Source: CAIWTU01 sp963815135 (GTDB lineage: Bacteria; Desulfobacterota; Desulfuromonadia; Geobacterales; Geobacteraceae). From it: 64,000 bases of DNA. Under the pieces are notes generated by a model that was not told the origin of the DNA, made no database searches, and saw only the letters and a list, made by a program, of their open reading frames with translations. Each line of letters opens with the position of its first letter. Position 1 is the stretch's first letter. The position numbers and the translations under genes were made by a program. Shown here in pieces: positions 16,355 to 26,181 of the stretch. The stretch covers positions 248,001-312,000 of the forward strand of contig CAWFFO010000011.1 of assembly GCA_963815135.1 (NCBI GenBank). Reading direction: 5' to 3'.

Positions 16355-17152
16355 ATGCAAAACGGATCATACAATCACTGCAATCTTCCGCCTTGGGTTA
16401 TCGCTTCGCGTCATTTCAACGACAACCCGAAACTGATAGAACTTATGGGAGTCCGTCAGGCAAACAGGTTTCTTTTTCAGCGTCTTGAAGAACTGGGAGG
16501 GCCGGAAGAAAGGGCATTATTCTTTAATGATTACATGTCTGTAAAATTTCAACTCCATCATTGGGAGAAACAGTCAACCGACACTGCACGCAAAAGTTTG
16601 AAAAACAGCTACCTGAGGTTTCTTCGCGGCTGGGGAATGGATTCGAACTCAATTGAAGGGGCGGTTCTTAAAGGTTGGGTGGAAAGCCGAATCGGGTTGC
16701 CGCCGACTTTTCACAAGCTGAGAATTGATGGAATACATTCTGAAGAATATTACCTGTTTTCCATAGACAGGATGAAAGGGAGCGAACGGACAAACGCCAT
16801 TAACTCCCAGCTCGATCTCCTGTATGAGTACTCACAGTTTGAACTGGCGAAAAGATTTCCCGGAGAACGCTGGCTAACTTTGTATCGCGGGGTCTTTGCC
16901 GAAGACGAGCACGAACTCCTTGAAGTAACAGGCAAACGCGAGCGGCTGGTTCGGCTCAATAATCTCTCTTCATTCACCTCTGACGAAGAACGAGCCTGGG
17001 AGTTTGGCTATACTGTCTGGGAGGTGCAAGTCCCAGTCTGTAAAATCTTCTTTTTCAACGAACTTCTCCCCAGTTCAATACTCAAGGGAGAGGGAGAATT
17101 CATCGTCCTCGGCGGTGAGTTCCGGGTAAAAGTAATTCCCTGCACAATATAG
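16355..17152 (+). CDS. draT: NAD+--dinitrogenase-reductase ADP-ribosyltransferase DraT
   Basis: 265 residues, near the usual DraT length. The N-terminal part (CNLPPWVIASRHFNDNP, GVRQANRFLFQRLE) fits the DraT family. The arginine-specific transferase signature R-S-E can be read: R near 178 (TLYRGVF), the S motif NNLSSFTSDEERAWEFG near 202-218, and E-G-E near 246-248 before FIVLGG. DraT transfers ADP-ribose from NAD+ to an arginine of NifH, switching nitrogenase off when fixed nitrogen or darkness/energy shortage is sensed. It lies 93 bases after the nifX-like gene. No DraG hydrolase gene is in the window. The ribosome-binding site (GGTGA) is weak. Confidence 0.87.
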   Translation: MQNGSYNHCNLPPWVIASRHFNDNPKLIELMGVRQANRFLFQRLEELGGPEERALFFNDYMSVKFQLHHWEKQSTDTARKSLKNSYLRFLRGWGMDSNSIEGAVLKGWVESRIGLPPTFHKLRIDGIHSEEYYLFSIDRMKGSERTNAINSQLDLLYEYSQFELAKRFPGERWLTLYRGVFAEDEHELLEVTGKRERLVRLNNLSSFTSDEERAWEFGYTVWEVQVPVCKIFFFNELLPSSILKGEGEFIVLGGEFRVKVIPCTI

Positions 17153-17190
17153 ACCTCCCAGCTCACGCCCCGCCTTCGGGATACGGCAAC

Positions 17191-19446
17191 TCAAGATTCA
17201 GGGTTGTTGTCCTGAACAGGCTCTTTCTTTTTCCGCGGTCTGCTGCTTCTTTTGGGTTTTGTTTCTTTCTTTTCCTCTTCTTCGACTTTGTCGCTTGCCG
17301 GTGTTTCTCCCGCAGAAGTGGTCTGAGCTTTCATAGCGGCGCTTTCTGGCTCCATCAGTTGTTCCGGTGCGGGTGCGGCTTCGACGGCTGTTTTCTTGCG
17401 CGGCTTTCTCTTCTTTTGCGGCTTAACAGGTTCCATTTCAGTCGTCGGAACAGTTTCTTCAACTGGAGCTGGAGCCGATTCAGCTACAAGAGCTGCCGAT
17501 TCAGCAACAAGTGCTGTGAATTCATCCGGTTTTTGTTCGGCTGCCGGTTGCATCTCCTCCGGTTGAGCAGGTTTTGCCGGCCGTTTCCTCCTTCTCCTGC
17601 GTTTTTTCTTCATAGCGGGTTCACCTTCCAGGGCGGGTTCCCCTTCGCTTCTGGAATCTAACTGCGAGGTTTCCACTGTTCCAATTGGTTCCGACTGTTC
17701 AGAAAGCTCCGGTGGTTGTATGTCCAATGTGGTTTCGGGGTGCGCCGCATATTCCATAGCACCGACTGTTTCGTCTGCAGGCTCAGTAGGCACCTGTGGT
17801 TTTTTCTTGTGGCGACGCCTTTTCCTCTTGCTTTTTTGTTCTTTTCCTTCCGCTGCAGTTGCCTCGCTTTCCACCGATTCTATTTCACCCGTCTGAACAG
17901 TCAACTGTTCCTGGGATGAAGATTCGGCTTCATGTTCCGGCAAGGTTTCTTTTTCTTTCTCTTTTTTAACGAGTTCCAGCTCGATCTGGTTCATCATGAA
18001 TGAAGGTTTGCCTTTTACGGTAACTTCAATTCCGTATTCATTTTCGATCTGGGTTAGCTCTCGCTTTTTCCTGTTGAGAAGATAATAGGCAACTTCGAGC
18101 GGCAGGCCACCCCGCACTTCGCTGATATTTCCTCGGGAGGCGGAGGTGTGCATTTTACGAAGGAAAGAAAGGGCCACTGTTTCCACCGACTTGACCTTGC
18201 CGTGTCCTCCGCAATGAGGACACTCCAGGTAACTGCCTTCGTTTATGGTCTGTTTTATCCTTTGTCGCGACATTTCAAGGAGTCCGAACTGGGATATCTT
18301 CCCGACGTTCACCCTGGCTTTGTCAGCCTTCAGTGCGTTTTTAAGCGACTTCTCGACTTCGATCTGGTGCTTCCGGTCTCTCATGTCTATGAAGTCGATT
18401 ACGATCAGGCCTCCCAGGTCGCGTAACCTGAGTTGGCGGGCTACTTCATCGGCGGCTTCCATGTTGGTTTTAAAAGCGGTATCTTCCACCCCCCTCTCGC
18501 CGGTCGACTTCCCGGAATTGACGTCAATGCTGACCAGCGCTTCCGTCGGGTCTATTACAATCGATCCCCCGGATTTGAGTGGCACCTTCTTTTCGTAAAT
18601 AAGATCGATCTGTTCCTCCAGTTGATACTTGGAGAAAATAGGCCGTTTTTCCTGGTGCAGTTTCACTATTTTTTCGTGCTTGGGCATGATTTCCTTGAAA
18701 AAGGCTCTTGCCTGCTTGTACACGTCTTTGCTGTCCACCAGCACTTCATCTATATCTGCGGTAAAATAATCCCTGATGGTACGGATGACAAGGTCGGATT
18801 CCCGGTAGATTATCGACGGTGCCCCGGATTCTGCAGCTTTTTCCTTTATATTGTCATAGAGTTTTAACAGGTATTGGAGATCTTTCGCCAATTCGTTTTT
18901 TCGCTTGCCGACCGCTTCAGTCCTGATTATATAGCCAAATCCTTCCGGGACGCCTATTTCTTCGACTGTTTCCTTGAGTTTCTTCCGGTCAGCCTCGATT
19001 TCCACTTTCCTCGATACTCCTGAAGAATCGCTTGCGGGCATGAGGACCATGTAGCGTCCCGGAAGCGAAAGGAATGTGGTCAGGGCTGACCCTTTATTAT
19101 CACGTTCGCCTTTCTCGACCTGGACAATTAATTCCTGTCCGCGACGCAAAATTTCCTGAATCCTCGGTCTTCTGTTTCTTTGCTCATCGGGGATATCGTC
19201 CCGCCATTGCCATAATTCAGGCTGTATTTCGCCCATCTGGAGAAATCCGAGTTTTTTCTGTCCAATATCTACAAAGGCGGCCTGCAGTCCCGGTTCGACC
19301 CGAACAACGACTCCCTTGTAGACATTACCGCGGGTCTGTTCTTTTCCCGCCGTCTCTATGTCGAGTTCTACAAGGCGTCCGTCGGATACTATGGCAACCC
19401 TTGCCTCTTCAGGGTGCATTACGTTGATCAGCATTTTTTTCGACAT
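17191..19446 (-). CDS. ribonuclease E/G family protein with long basic tail
   Basis: 751 residues. Residues 1-500 are the RNase E/G catalytic region: S1 domain (GNVYKGVVVRVEPGLQAAFVDIG, 40-62), the DNase I-like part with catalytic SIDVNSG and IDFIDM, and the zinc-link motif CPHCGGHG. RNase G is about 490 residues, so the remaining 250 residues are extra. They contain four Lys/Arg-rich patches (KRKRRRHKKK, KKKRRRRRKR, KKRKPRKK, KRSSRPRKKK) separated by acidic and Pro/Ala/Glu stretches. Such a tail probably binds RNA or partner proteins, like the RNase E scaffold, but is not homologous by eye. It should act in mRNA decay and rRNA processing. AGGAAAA precedes the ATG. Confidence 0.9.
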   Translation of the reverse strand: MSKKMLINVMHPEEARVAIVSDGRLVELDIETAGKEQTRGNVYKGVVVRVEPGLQAAFVDIGQKKLGFLQMGEIQPELWQWRDDIPDEQRNRRPRIQEILRRGQELIVQVEKGERDNKGSALTTFLSLPGRYMVLMPASDSSGVSRKVEIEADRKKLKETVEEIGVPEGFGYIIRTEAVGKRKNELAKDLQYLLKLYDNIKEKAAESGAPSIIYRESDLVIRTIRDYFTADIDEVLVDSKDVYKQARAFFKEIMPKHEKIVKLHQEKRPIFSKYQLEEQIDLIYEKKVPLKSGGSIVIDPTEALVSIDVNSGKSTGERGVEDTAFKTNMEAADEVARQLRLRDLGGLIVIDFIDMRDRKHQIEVEKSLKNALKADKARVNVGKISQFGLLEMSRQRIKQTINEGSYLECPHCGGHGKVKSVETVALSFLRKMHTSASRGNISEVRGGLPLEVAYYLLNRKKRELTQIENEYGIEVTVKGKPSFMMNQIELELVKKEKEKETLPEHEAESSSQEQLTVQTGEIESVESEATAAEGKEQKSKRKRRRHKKKPQVPTEPADETVGAMEYAAHPETTLDIQPPELSEQSEPIGTVETSQLDSRSEGEPALEGEPAMKKKRRRRRKRPAKPAQPEEMQPAAEQKPDEFTALVAESAALVAESAPAPVEETVPTTEMEPVKPQKKRKPRKKTAVEAAPAPEQLMEPESAAMKAQTTSAGETPASDKVEEEEKKETKPKRSSRPRKKKEPVQDNNPES

Positions 19447-19659
19447 CTGGCATTTTCCTTTCGCCTCTATCTGGACGCCGCAAGGTTATCTGCGACGTAA
19501 ATTTTTAAGCTGGCATAACGGGCATTTGTTCATTCATGATCAAGTGCCGTCAAAATTTATTAATTATAGCAGAATTTCACAATATTGGGGATGAAAAAAA
19601 ACCATAAATTATCCATTTTTCTGCCATGATGTATCTTAGGGTTATGTGAAACTGGAAAA

Positions 19660-19689
19660 TTGACAAAATGCCCCCGTTCTTCATAAAAT
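19660..19689 (+). promoter_or_regulatory. sigma-70 promoter of the ABC-F gene
   Basis: TTGACA at 19660-19665 and TAAAAT at 19684-19689 are 18 bases apart. The ABC-F start at 19724 would leave a leader of about 30 bases, which supports that start over the upstream ATG at 19688. Confidence 0.6.
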
Positions 19690-19723
19690 GATACAAAATA
19701 ATTGCGGGGTTGGGACAGATATA

Positions 19724-21670
19724 ATGCTGCATTTGAATAATTTGACAAAAGATTTTGGCGGTAATCCGGTTTTCGAAGACATAAGCTGGCATCTGAAAAA
19801 AGGTGAAAGAGTGGGGCTTGTCGGTGAAAACGGCGCAGGCAAATCTACCCTGATGCGGATTATCGCCGGACAGATGGAGGCCGGATCCGGCTCTGTCCAG
19901 GTCGCCAGGGACGCAGTAGTGGGATATCTACCCCAGGATGCCGCTGTTTCTGGTGAGAAGGCTCTTTTTGCCGAGGCGATGACGGCTTTCACATATCTTC
20001 GAAGCATTGAAGAACAGTTGCGTGGAATGACTGCTGCAATGGAAGAAATGAAGAATGTGGAAGTTGGTGATGATGAATATCTTTCCAGGTTCGGGAGATT
20101 GCAGGAAGAATTTCGGCTGAAGGGCGGTTACGAGATGGAGGCGGAAACTGGAAAAGTCCTGCGCGGGCTCGGCTTTGTTCCTGCCGATTGGGAAAGACCC
20201 TGTTCCGAGTTCTCCGGCGGGTGGCGGATGCGTATTGCCATGGTCAAGCTTCTCCTGCAGAAGCCACAGGTCCTTCTTCTCGATGAGCCGACCAACCACC
20301 TGGATATCGAAGCGCGCAACTGGCTGGAGGAATATCTCAGACAATATCCGTACTCGGTCATCCTGGTATCCCACGACCGGTTTTTCATGGACCAGGTTTG
20401 CCACAGAATCACCGAAATCTGGAACCGGACATTGATCGATTACCATTGCGATTACAGTTCCTATCTCGTGCAGCGCGAGGAACGGGTTGCCGCCCTGAGG
20501 GAAGCCAAACGACGCCAGGATGAAGAGATTGGTAAAATAGAGGATTTCATATCACGTTTTCGATATAAGTCCGACAAAGCGGCGCTTGTCCAGTCCCGCA
20601 TCAAGCAGCTGGAAAAAATTGAACGCATTGTCCTGCCACCAGAGCGCAGGCGCATTCATTTCAATTTCCCGGCGGCACCAAAAAGCGGCAGGATTGTCAT
20701 GGATCTGAAGAAAGTCCGCAAGGCATATGGAGAGAATGTAATTCTCGATAATATCGACCTGACCGTGGAGAGAGGTGAAAAAATATCCATAGTCGGACAT
20801 AACGGTGCGGGAAAATCAACTTTGATGCATATTCTCGCCGGAAGCCATTTTCAGGGCGGAGAGAGAATAATCGGCCATAATGTTGTAATCGATTTTTTTG
20901 CCCAGGACCAGTCTTCCTGTCTTGATAGTGAAAAAACCGTCTATGGGGAATTGCTCGCAGATGCCCCCTATGATGCTGTTCCGGGACTCAGGGACCTGCT
21001 GGGAGCGTTTCTTTTTCGAGGAGAGGAAATCGACAAGAAGGTCGGGGTGCTTTCGGGAGGGGAAAAAAACCGGCTGGCGTTGGCAAAGATGCTGCTCAGG
21101 CCTGCAAACCTCCTCGTTCTTGATGAGCCGACCAATCACCTTGACCTGTTCAGCAAAGAAGTCCTTCTGGATGCCCTGAAATCTTTCTCGGGGACAATTG
21201 TGTTCGTTTCCCATGACAGGTTCTTCATTGATTCGCTTGCTACCCGCATTGTTGAGGTTAAAGAAGGGAAGATAAATTCCTTTTTGGGCAACTATGAGGA
21301 CTATCTGCTGAAAGCCGGCGAAAATAGGGGTGAAGTGAATGGTGCACCGGCGTCTGCCGCGCCTCTTTCGAATCCAATGGCAAACGAGGCGAATAATATA
21401 ACCAAAGCTGACCGTTTACTGCGTCGTGATGAAGAAAAACAGAAGCAGAAGCAGGAGCGGGCCAGGCAGAAAAGAATCGAAGAATTGGAAAGTCTCATAG
21501 AAAAACAAGAAAACCTGCTGTTTGAACTCGAAAGCAGGATGAGCGATCCCGACTTTTTCAAAGATGCGGAAACAGCAAAAAACGCGGCGGAAGAACATGC
21601 CGCAATAAATGACAAGATTTCAGGGTTGTATGCAGAATGGGAGGCGATGCAGCTTACTCTTGCTGTATGA
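19724..21670 (+). CDS. ABC-F family ATP-binding protein
   Basis: 648 residues, cytosolic, with two ABC domains and no membrane spans. Domain 1: Walker A GENGAGKST near 36-44, signature FSGGWRMRIA, Walker B LLLDEPTNHLD. Domain 2: Walker A GHNGAGKST near 359-367, signature LSGGEKNRLA, Walker B LVLDEPTNHLD. A charged linker of about 80 residues separates the domains, and a C-terminal coiled coil (about 560-640) follows a variable Ala/Asn segment. This is the Uup/YheS/YdiF-type layout of ABC-F proteins, which bind ribosomes and relieve stalls or act in ribosome maturation. A resistance role cannot be judged from sequence. I do not assign a gene name. Confidence 0.9.
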   Translation: MLHLNNLTKDFGGNPVFEDISWHLKKGERVGLVGENGAGKSTLMRIIAGQMEAGSGSVQVARDAVVGYLPQDAAVSGEKALFAEAMTAFTYLRSIEEQLRGMTAAMEEMKNVEVGDDEYLSRFGRLQEEFRLKGGYEMEAETGKVLRGLGFVPADWERPCSEFSGGWRMRIAMVKLLLQKPQVLLLDEPTNHLDIEARNWLEEYLRQYPYSVILVSHDRFFMDQVCHRITEIWNRTLIDYHCDYSSYLVQREERVAALREAKRRQDEEIGKIEDFISRFRYKSDKAALVQSRIKQLEKIERIVLPPERRRIHFNFPAAPKSGRIVMDLKKVRKAYGENVILDNIDLTVERGEKISIVGHNGAGKSTLMHILAGSHFQGGERIIGHNVVIDFFAQDQSSCLDSEKTVYGELLADAPYDAVPGLRDLLGAFLFRGEEIDKKVGVLSGGEKNRLALAKMLLRPANLLVLDEPTNHLDLFSKEVLLDALKSFSGTIVFVSHDRFFIDSLATRIVEVKEGKINSFLGNYEDYLLKAGENRGEVNGAPASAAPLSNPMANEANNITKADRLLRRDEEKQKQKQERARQKRIEELESLIEKQENLLFELESRMSDPDFFKDAETAKNAAEEHAAINDKISGLYAEWEAMQLTLAV

Positions 21671-21840
21671 GTCGGCAATAGAAATATTGAAGAAATCGTG
21701 ATTTGCGTGTCATCAGCTTGTCTGCCTTGACAGAAGTGCTTTCGATGATACTTTGTAAAGTAATCGGGGCATGTCGGTATATGTGCTGGTTTAACATTCT
21801 GCTGTTTCCTCTGGCCTTGATATTTAAGGATGACAATACT

Positions 21841-24159
21841 ATGAATGAAAATACTGCCGTATCTATTCCGGAAATATTGCCCTTGTATCCTTTGAGGGAT
21901 ATGGTTGCGTTTCCTTACATGATATTCCCAATCTTTCTCGATGAAGCTGAAATGCTGCCTTTTGAAGAAGCGAGACGTTATCACAATCTTGTTGTTCTCG
22001 TTAAAATGAAAGAAGAAAAATCCGGAGTTTTCCCGGATGATCTCCACGAGATAGGCACTGTCTGCAAAATCAACCAGCTTTTCAAGCTCCCGGAAGGTGG
22101 CGCAAAAGTCATGCTCGAGGGGCTTATGCGGGTCCGGATCAAATTGATCATGCAAGAGGTTCCATTCGTCCTCTCCCGCATTGATCCTGTCAGAGAATTT
22201 GTGGAAAAATCCGTTGTCTCGGACGCTTTGCTGCAAAGCCTCAATGCTCTTCTGAAAATAGCACTTTCCTATGGGCGTCCGCTCCCCGACGATGTTCTGA
22301 AAATGATCGATTATATCGACAGCCCGGCCCGGTTTTCAGACCTTGTGGCGTTGTATGTAACCCTCCCAGTTGATGAACTGCAGAGCTTGCTGGAAACTGT
22401 CGATCCGCTGGAGCGCTTGAAAAAGGTATATATTCATCTCACGAATGAGGTCCAGCGGCTACAGATAAAGGCAGAGATCCAGACCGAGGTAGCCAAGCGG
22501 GTTGGTAAAACACAAAAAGAATACATCCTTCGTGAACAAATGAAGCAGATTCAGGAGGAGCTCGGCGATGATGACAATAGGCAGGGTGAGCTTCAGGACT
22601 TGCGGAAAAAAATATCCGGCGACCTGATGCCTGACGAAGTAAGAAAAATTGCTGATAAGGAACTGAAAAGACTTGAAAAAATAAACCCTTCATCACCTGA
22701 ATACACCGTTTCACGAACATATCTCGACTACCTCGTCGGCATGCCCTGGAAGGTATCTACTCCGGACAATAATGATATCAACCAGGCTGAAGTTGTCCTC
22801 AACGAAGACCACCATGATCTGGAGAAAGTTAAAGAGAGGATTCTGGAGTACCTTGCCGTCCGTTCCCTCAGGCAAAATATGAAGGGGCCGATCCTTTGTT
22901 TCGTGGGACCCCCGGGAGTGGGCAAGACCAGTCTGGGCAAATCCATAGCCAGAGCGCTGGGAAGGAAATTCATCAGGATTTCCTTGGGGGGGATGCGTGA
23001 TGAAGCCGAAATCAGAGGGCACAGAAGGACATATATAGGTGCCCTGCCGGGCAGGATAATCCAGGAAATTTTCCGCTGCGGAAATAACAACCCGGTGTTC
23101 ATGCTGGATGAGGTCGATAAAATTGGCCTTGATTTTCGGGGTGACCCGGCAAGCGCTCTTCTCGAGGTGCTTGATCCTGAACAGAACTTCTCCTTTACCG
23201 ACCATTACCTCGATGTTCCGTATGATCTTTCTAAAGTAATGTTCATCACTACGGCAAATCTGCTTGATACGATTCCGTCACCCCTTAGAGACAGGATGGA
23301 AGTGATAAGCCTTTCCGGTTATACGGACGAGGAAAAGGAAAAAATTGCCTCCCGTTTTCTTATTCCCAAAGAGGTTGAAGAAAACGGGTTATCGGAACAT
23401 GTGCCTGAATTCAGGCCTGATGCCATATATAAGGTGATTAATGAATATACACGGGAAGCAGGGGTAAGGAATCTGCAACGCAGTATCGCTTCCATCTGCA
23501 GAAAAATTGCAAAAGAGATTACCCAGAAAAAAAATCCCCGTGAAATTATTACTCCTGAAATTGTAGAAGAACTCCTGGGGCCGAGGAAGTATTTTAACGA
23601 AGTTGCCGCGGAAAAGGACCGAGCCGGAGTTGTTACTGGCCTTGCGTGGACGGAATCGGGCGGGGATATCATCTTCATTGAAGCAACCCGAATGTCCGGG
23701 AAAAGGGAATTGATCCTTACTGGATCCCTTGGAGAGGTCATGCGCGAGTCTGCGCGGGCGGCCTTGTCTTTTGTCCGTTCCAATTGCTCGGAATGGGGCA
23801 TAAACGAAAAAGTCTTTGATGATATGGATATCCATATACATGTTCCATCGGGGGCCATACCCAAGGATGGGCCGTCTGCGGGTATTGCCATGGCGACAGC
23901 TGTTGTCTCCCTGCTCACGGGCAGGCCTGCCTGCAGGTATGTGGCCATGACCGGAGAGATTAGCCTGACTGGACGCGTGCTTGCAATCGGTGGCCTTAAA
24001 GAGAAAACACTGGCGGCCCGTCGCGCGGGAGTGAAAAAGGTAGTTGTTCCTGAAAAAAACCGGGTTGATATGGCTGATATCCCGAACAGCGTAAAGACAG
24101 AACTCGATATCCAGTTCGTTGAAGATGTTCGAGAGGCTATTTCCGTTGCTCTTCAATGA
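21841..24159 (+). CDS. lon: ATP-dependent protease Lon
   Basis: 772 residues. I choose the ATG at 21841 because homologous sequence (EILPLYPLRDMVAFP) begins just after it; AAGGA lies about 10 bases upstream. The N-terminal LON substrate domain covers about 1-200. The AAA+ module has Walker A GPPGVGKTS near 356 and Walker B VFMLDEVDKIG near 420. The C-terminal peptidase has catalytic Ser in KDGPSAGIA (near 678) and Lys in GGLKEKTLAA (near 721). Lon degrades damaged and regulatory proteins in the cytoplasm. Confidence 0.95.
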   Translation: MNENTAVSIPEILPLYPLRDMVAFPYMIFPIFLDEAEMLPFEEARRYHNLVVLVKMKEEKSGVFPDDLHEIGTVCKINQLFKLPEGGAKVMLEGLMRVRIKLIMQEVPFVLSRIDPVREFVEKSVVSDALLQSLNALLKIALSYGRPLPDDVLKMIDYIDSPARFSDLVALYVTLPVDELQSLLETVDPLERLKKVYIHLTNEVQRLQIKAEIQTEVAKRVGKTQKEYILREQMKQIQEELGDDDNRQGELQDLRKKISGDLMPDEVRKIADKELKRLEKINPSSPEYTVSRTYLDYLVGMPWKVSTPDNNDINQAEVVLNEDHHDLEKVKERILEYLAVRSLRQNMKGPILCFVGPPGVGKTSLGKSIARALGRKFIRISLGGMRDEAEIRGHRRTYIGALPGRIIQEIFRCGNNNPVFMLDEVDKIGLDFRGDPASALLEVLDPEQNFSFTDHYLDVPYDLSKVMFITTANLLDTIPSPLRDRMEVISLSGYTDEEKEKIASRFLIPKEVEENGLSEHVPEFRPDAIYKVINEYTREAGVRNLQRSIASICRKIAKEITQKKNPREIITPEIVEELLGPRKYFNEVAAEKDRAGVVTGLAWTESGGDIIFIEATRMSGKRELILTGSLGEVMRESARAALSFVRSNCSEWGINEKVFDDMDIHIHVPSGAIPKDGPSAGIAMATAVVSLLTGRPACRYVAMTGEISLTGRVLAIGGLKEKTLAARRAGVKKVVVPEKNRVDMADIPNSVKTELDIQFVEDVREAISVALQ

Positions 24160-24310
24160 ATTTTTGATTGTTTTTGGAAATATAGGGTTTTCTTTCGACA
24201 GCCTGCAATGAAATGGATTGATGAAGTGTTCGTGGAATAAGCCGGTATGGTAGTTGCTAAATATATTCTTATGGTAACCATTGCATTGTTTCTTAAGTCG
24301 AAATTTTATC

Positions 24311-24340
24311 TTGACAAAGAGTGAAGCTGTCAACTAAAGT
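24311..24340 (+). promoter_or_regulatory. probable sigma-70 promoter for ffh and the translation cluster
   Basis: TTGACA at 24311-24316 and TAAAGT at 24335-24340, spacer 18. It lies about 70 bases before ffh, in the 250-base gap after lon, and could drive the ten-gene cluster. Confidence 0.5.
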
Positions 24341-24409
24341 TACTCTTTTCGTAAAAGAATCACGGCATTTATAATGTTTAGAATAAAATCCGAAAAACAT
24401 TGAGTTCTT

Positions 24410-25768
24410 ATGTTTGACAATCTTTCCGATAAACTGGATTCCATTTTCAAGAAGCTTCGCGGTCAGGGAGTAATGACCGAGGAGAACATCAGGGAAGCTC
24501 TGCGTGAGGTGCGTCTAGTTCTTCTCGAAGCTGATGTTAATTTCAAGGTTGTTAAGGAATTTATTGAAAAGGTCCGGAATCGTGCCGTTGGCTCACAGGT
24601 TTTGCAGAGTCTGGCCCCGGGTCAGCAAGTCATCAAGATAGTGCATGACGAACTTGTCGAATTAATGGGGGGCGGCGAGAACAACAGTCTCAATCTTGCT
24701 GCCAAACCTCCGGTTTCGATTATGCTGGTCGGCCTTCAGGGATCGGGTAAAACGACTAGTTGCGGCAAGCTGGCGGGGTATATCCGGGCGCAGAGAAGAA
24801 AGCCCTTACTGGTTCCTGCAGATGTTTATCGTCCAGCAGCAATTGATCAGCTGAAGACAGTGGGAAAGCAACTCGGGATTGAAGTCTTCGACTCCAGGTC
24901 TGACCAGGATCCCGTCGACATATGTCGGGAGGCCCTTAATTATGCGGAGCTTTCCGGTTTCGACACCGTTATTCTGGATACTGCGGGTCGTCTCCAGATT
25001 GACGAAGAATTAATGGAAGAACTGGTGAGGATTAAGGAAATGGCCGATCCCCGCGAGATTCTTCTAGTAGCTGATGCCATGACCGGACAGGAGGCGGTAA
25101 ATGTCGCCACAGGGTTCGATTCAAGGCTTGACATCACCGGAGTTATTCTCAGCAAGCTCGATGGGGATGCAAAAGGAGGTGCAGCTCTTTCCATCAGGGC
25201 TGTAACCGGAAAGCCGGTCAAATTTGTCGGATTGGGTGAAAAACTTGACGCCCTGGAGGTCTTTCACGCCGACCGCCTCGTCTCGCGGATTCTCGGAATG
25301 GGCGATGTATTGACCTTGATTGAAAAGGCTCAATCTGCGATCGATGTCAAAGAAGCTGAAAAGCTCCAGCAAAAACTGAAGAAGAATGAGTTCACGCTTG
25401 ATGATTTCAAAAATCAGTTGCAGCAGATAAAGAAAATGGGTTCTCTCGAATCGATCATGGGATTGATCCCCGGAATGGGGAAAATGATGAAGCAGATGCA
25501 GGGTGCCCAGCCAAGTGAAAAAGAGCTGAAGCGAATCGAAGCGATTATCGACTCCATGACACTCGCTGAAAGGGCGAATCAGTCGATAATAAACGGCAGC
25601 AGAAGGTTGCGCATCGCAAAGGGTAGTGGTACGACAGTCCAGGAAGTCAACCAGTTACTGAAACGCTTTGCCGAAGCGCAGAAGGTCGTTAAACAACTGC
25701 AAAAGCTTGGATCCAAAGGCATGGTGAGAGGAATGGGAAAATTAGGCAGGGGCATGCTCCCTTTCTAA
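24410..25768 (+). CDS. ffh: signal recognition particle protein Ffh (SRP54)
   Basis: 452 residues. The N domain is followed by the GTPase G domain with P-loop GLQGSGKTT near 107, DTAGR near 190 and SKLDGDAKGG near 245. The methionine-rich M domain (MGSLESIMGLIPGMGKMMKQMQ, then DSMTLAER) binds signal sequences and 4.5S RNA. It directs nascent membrane proteins to FtsY and SecYEG. It is the first gene of the cluster ffh-rpsP-khpA-rimM-trmD, a widely kept order. Confidence 0.97.
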   Translation: MFDNLSDKLDSIFKKLRGQGVMTEENIREALREVRLVLLEADVNFKVVKEFIEKVRNRAVGSQVLQSLAPGQQVIKIVHDELVELMGGGENNSLNLAAKPPVSIMLVGLQGSGKTTSCGKLAGYIRAQRRKPLLVPADVYRPAAIDQLKTVGKQLGIEVFDSRSDQDPVDICREALNYAELSGFDTVILDTAGRLQIDEELMEELVRIKEMADPREILLVADAMTGQEAVNVATGFDSRLDITGVILSKLDGDAKGGAALSIRAVTGKPVKFVGLGEKLDALEVFHADRLVSRILGMGDVLTLIEKAQSAIDVKEAEKLQQKLKKNEFTLDDFKNQLQQIKKMGSLESIMGLIPGMGKMMKQMQGAQPSEKELKRIEAIIDSMTLAERANQSIINGSRRLRIAKGSGTTVQEVNQLLKRFAEAQKVVKQLQKLGSKGMVRGMGKLGRGMLPF

Positions 25769-25861
25769 ACATCCCCATTTGGCTTTGGTAATAAGGTTAT
25801 TCCTTGATTTGTTTTACATATAAATAGCGGCTTAAGCACCGTAGAAAACCAGGAGGAAGAA

Positions 25862-26128
25862 ATGGCTGTAAAAATGAGACTTGCCCGGGCGGGCGCAAAA
25901 AAGAAGCCTTTTTATCAGATTATAGTAACCGATGAGCGCAATAAAAGGGACGGAAGTTTTATCGAAAAAGTCGGCACATACGATCCAAACCAGGATCCGG
26001 CTGCCTTTACTTTCGAAGAAAGCAAAACCCTGGAATGGCTAGGCAAAGGTGCTCAGCCGACCGATACTGTCAAGCAGATACTGAAAAAAGCCGGTATCTG
26101 GCAGAAATTTGCTTCCAGGGCCGCATGA
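25862..26128 (+). CDS. rpsP: 30S ribosomal protein S16
   Basis: 88 residues, full length for bS16. MRLARAGAKKKPFYQIIVTD and IEKVGTYDP are family signatures. AGGAGGAAGA lies just before the ATG. It binds 16S rRNA early in 30S assembly. Second gene of the cluster. Confidence 0.97.
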   Translation: MAVKMRLARAGAKKKPFYQIIVTDERNKRDGSFIEKVGTYDPNQDPAAFTFEESKTLEWLGKGAQPTDTVKQILKKAGIWQKFASRAA

Positions 26129-26181
26129 TTTTCCGATTTTTCCGGTCCGCCGGACATTCTACTCGCACAGAGGATACCGAC

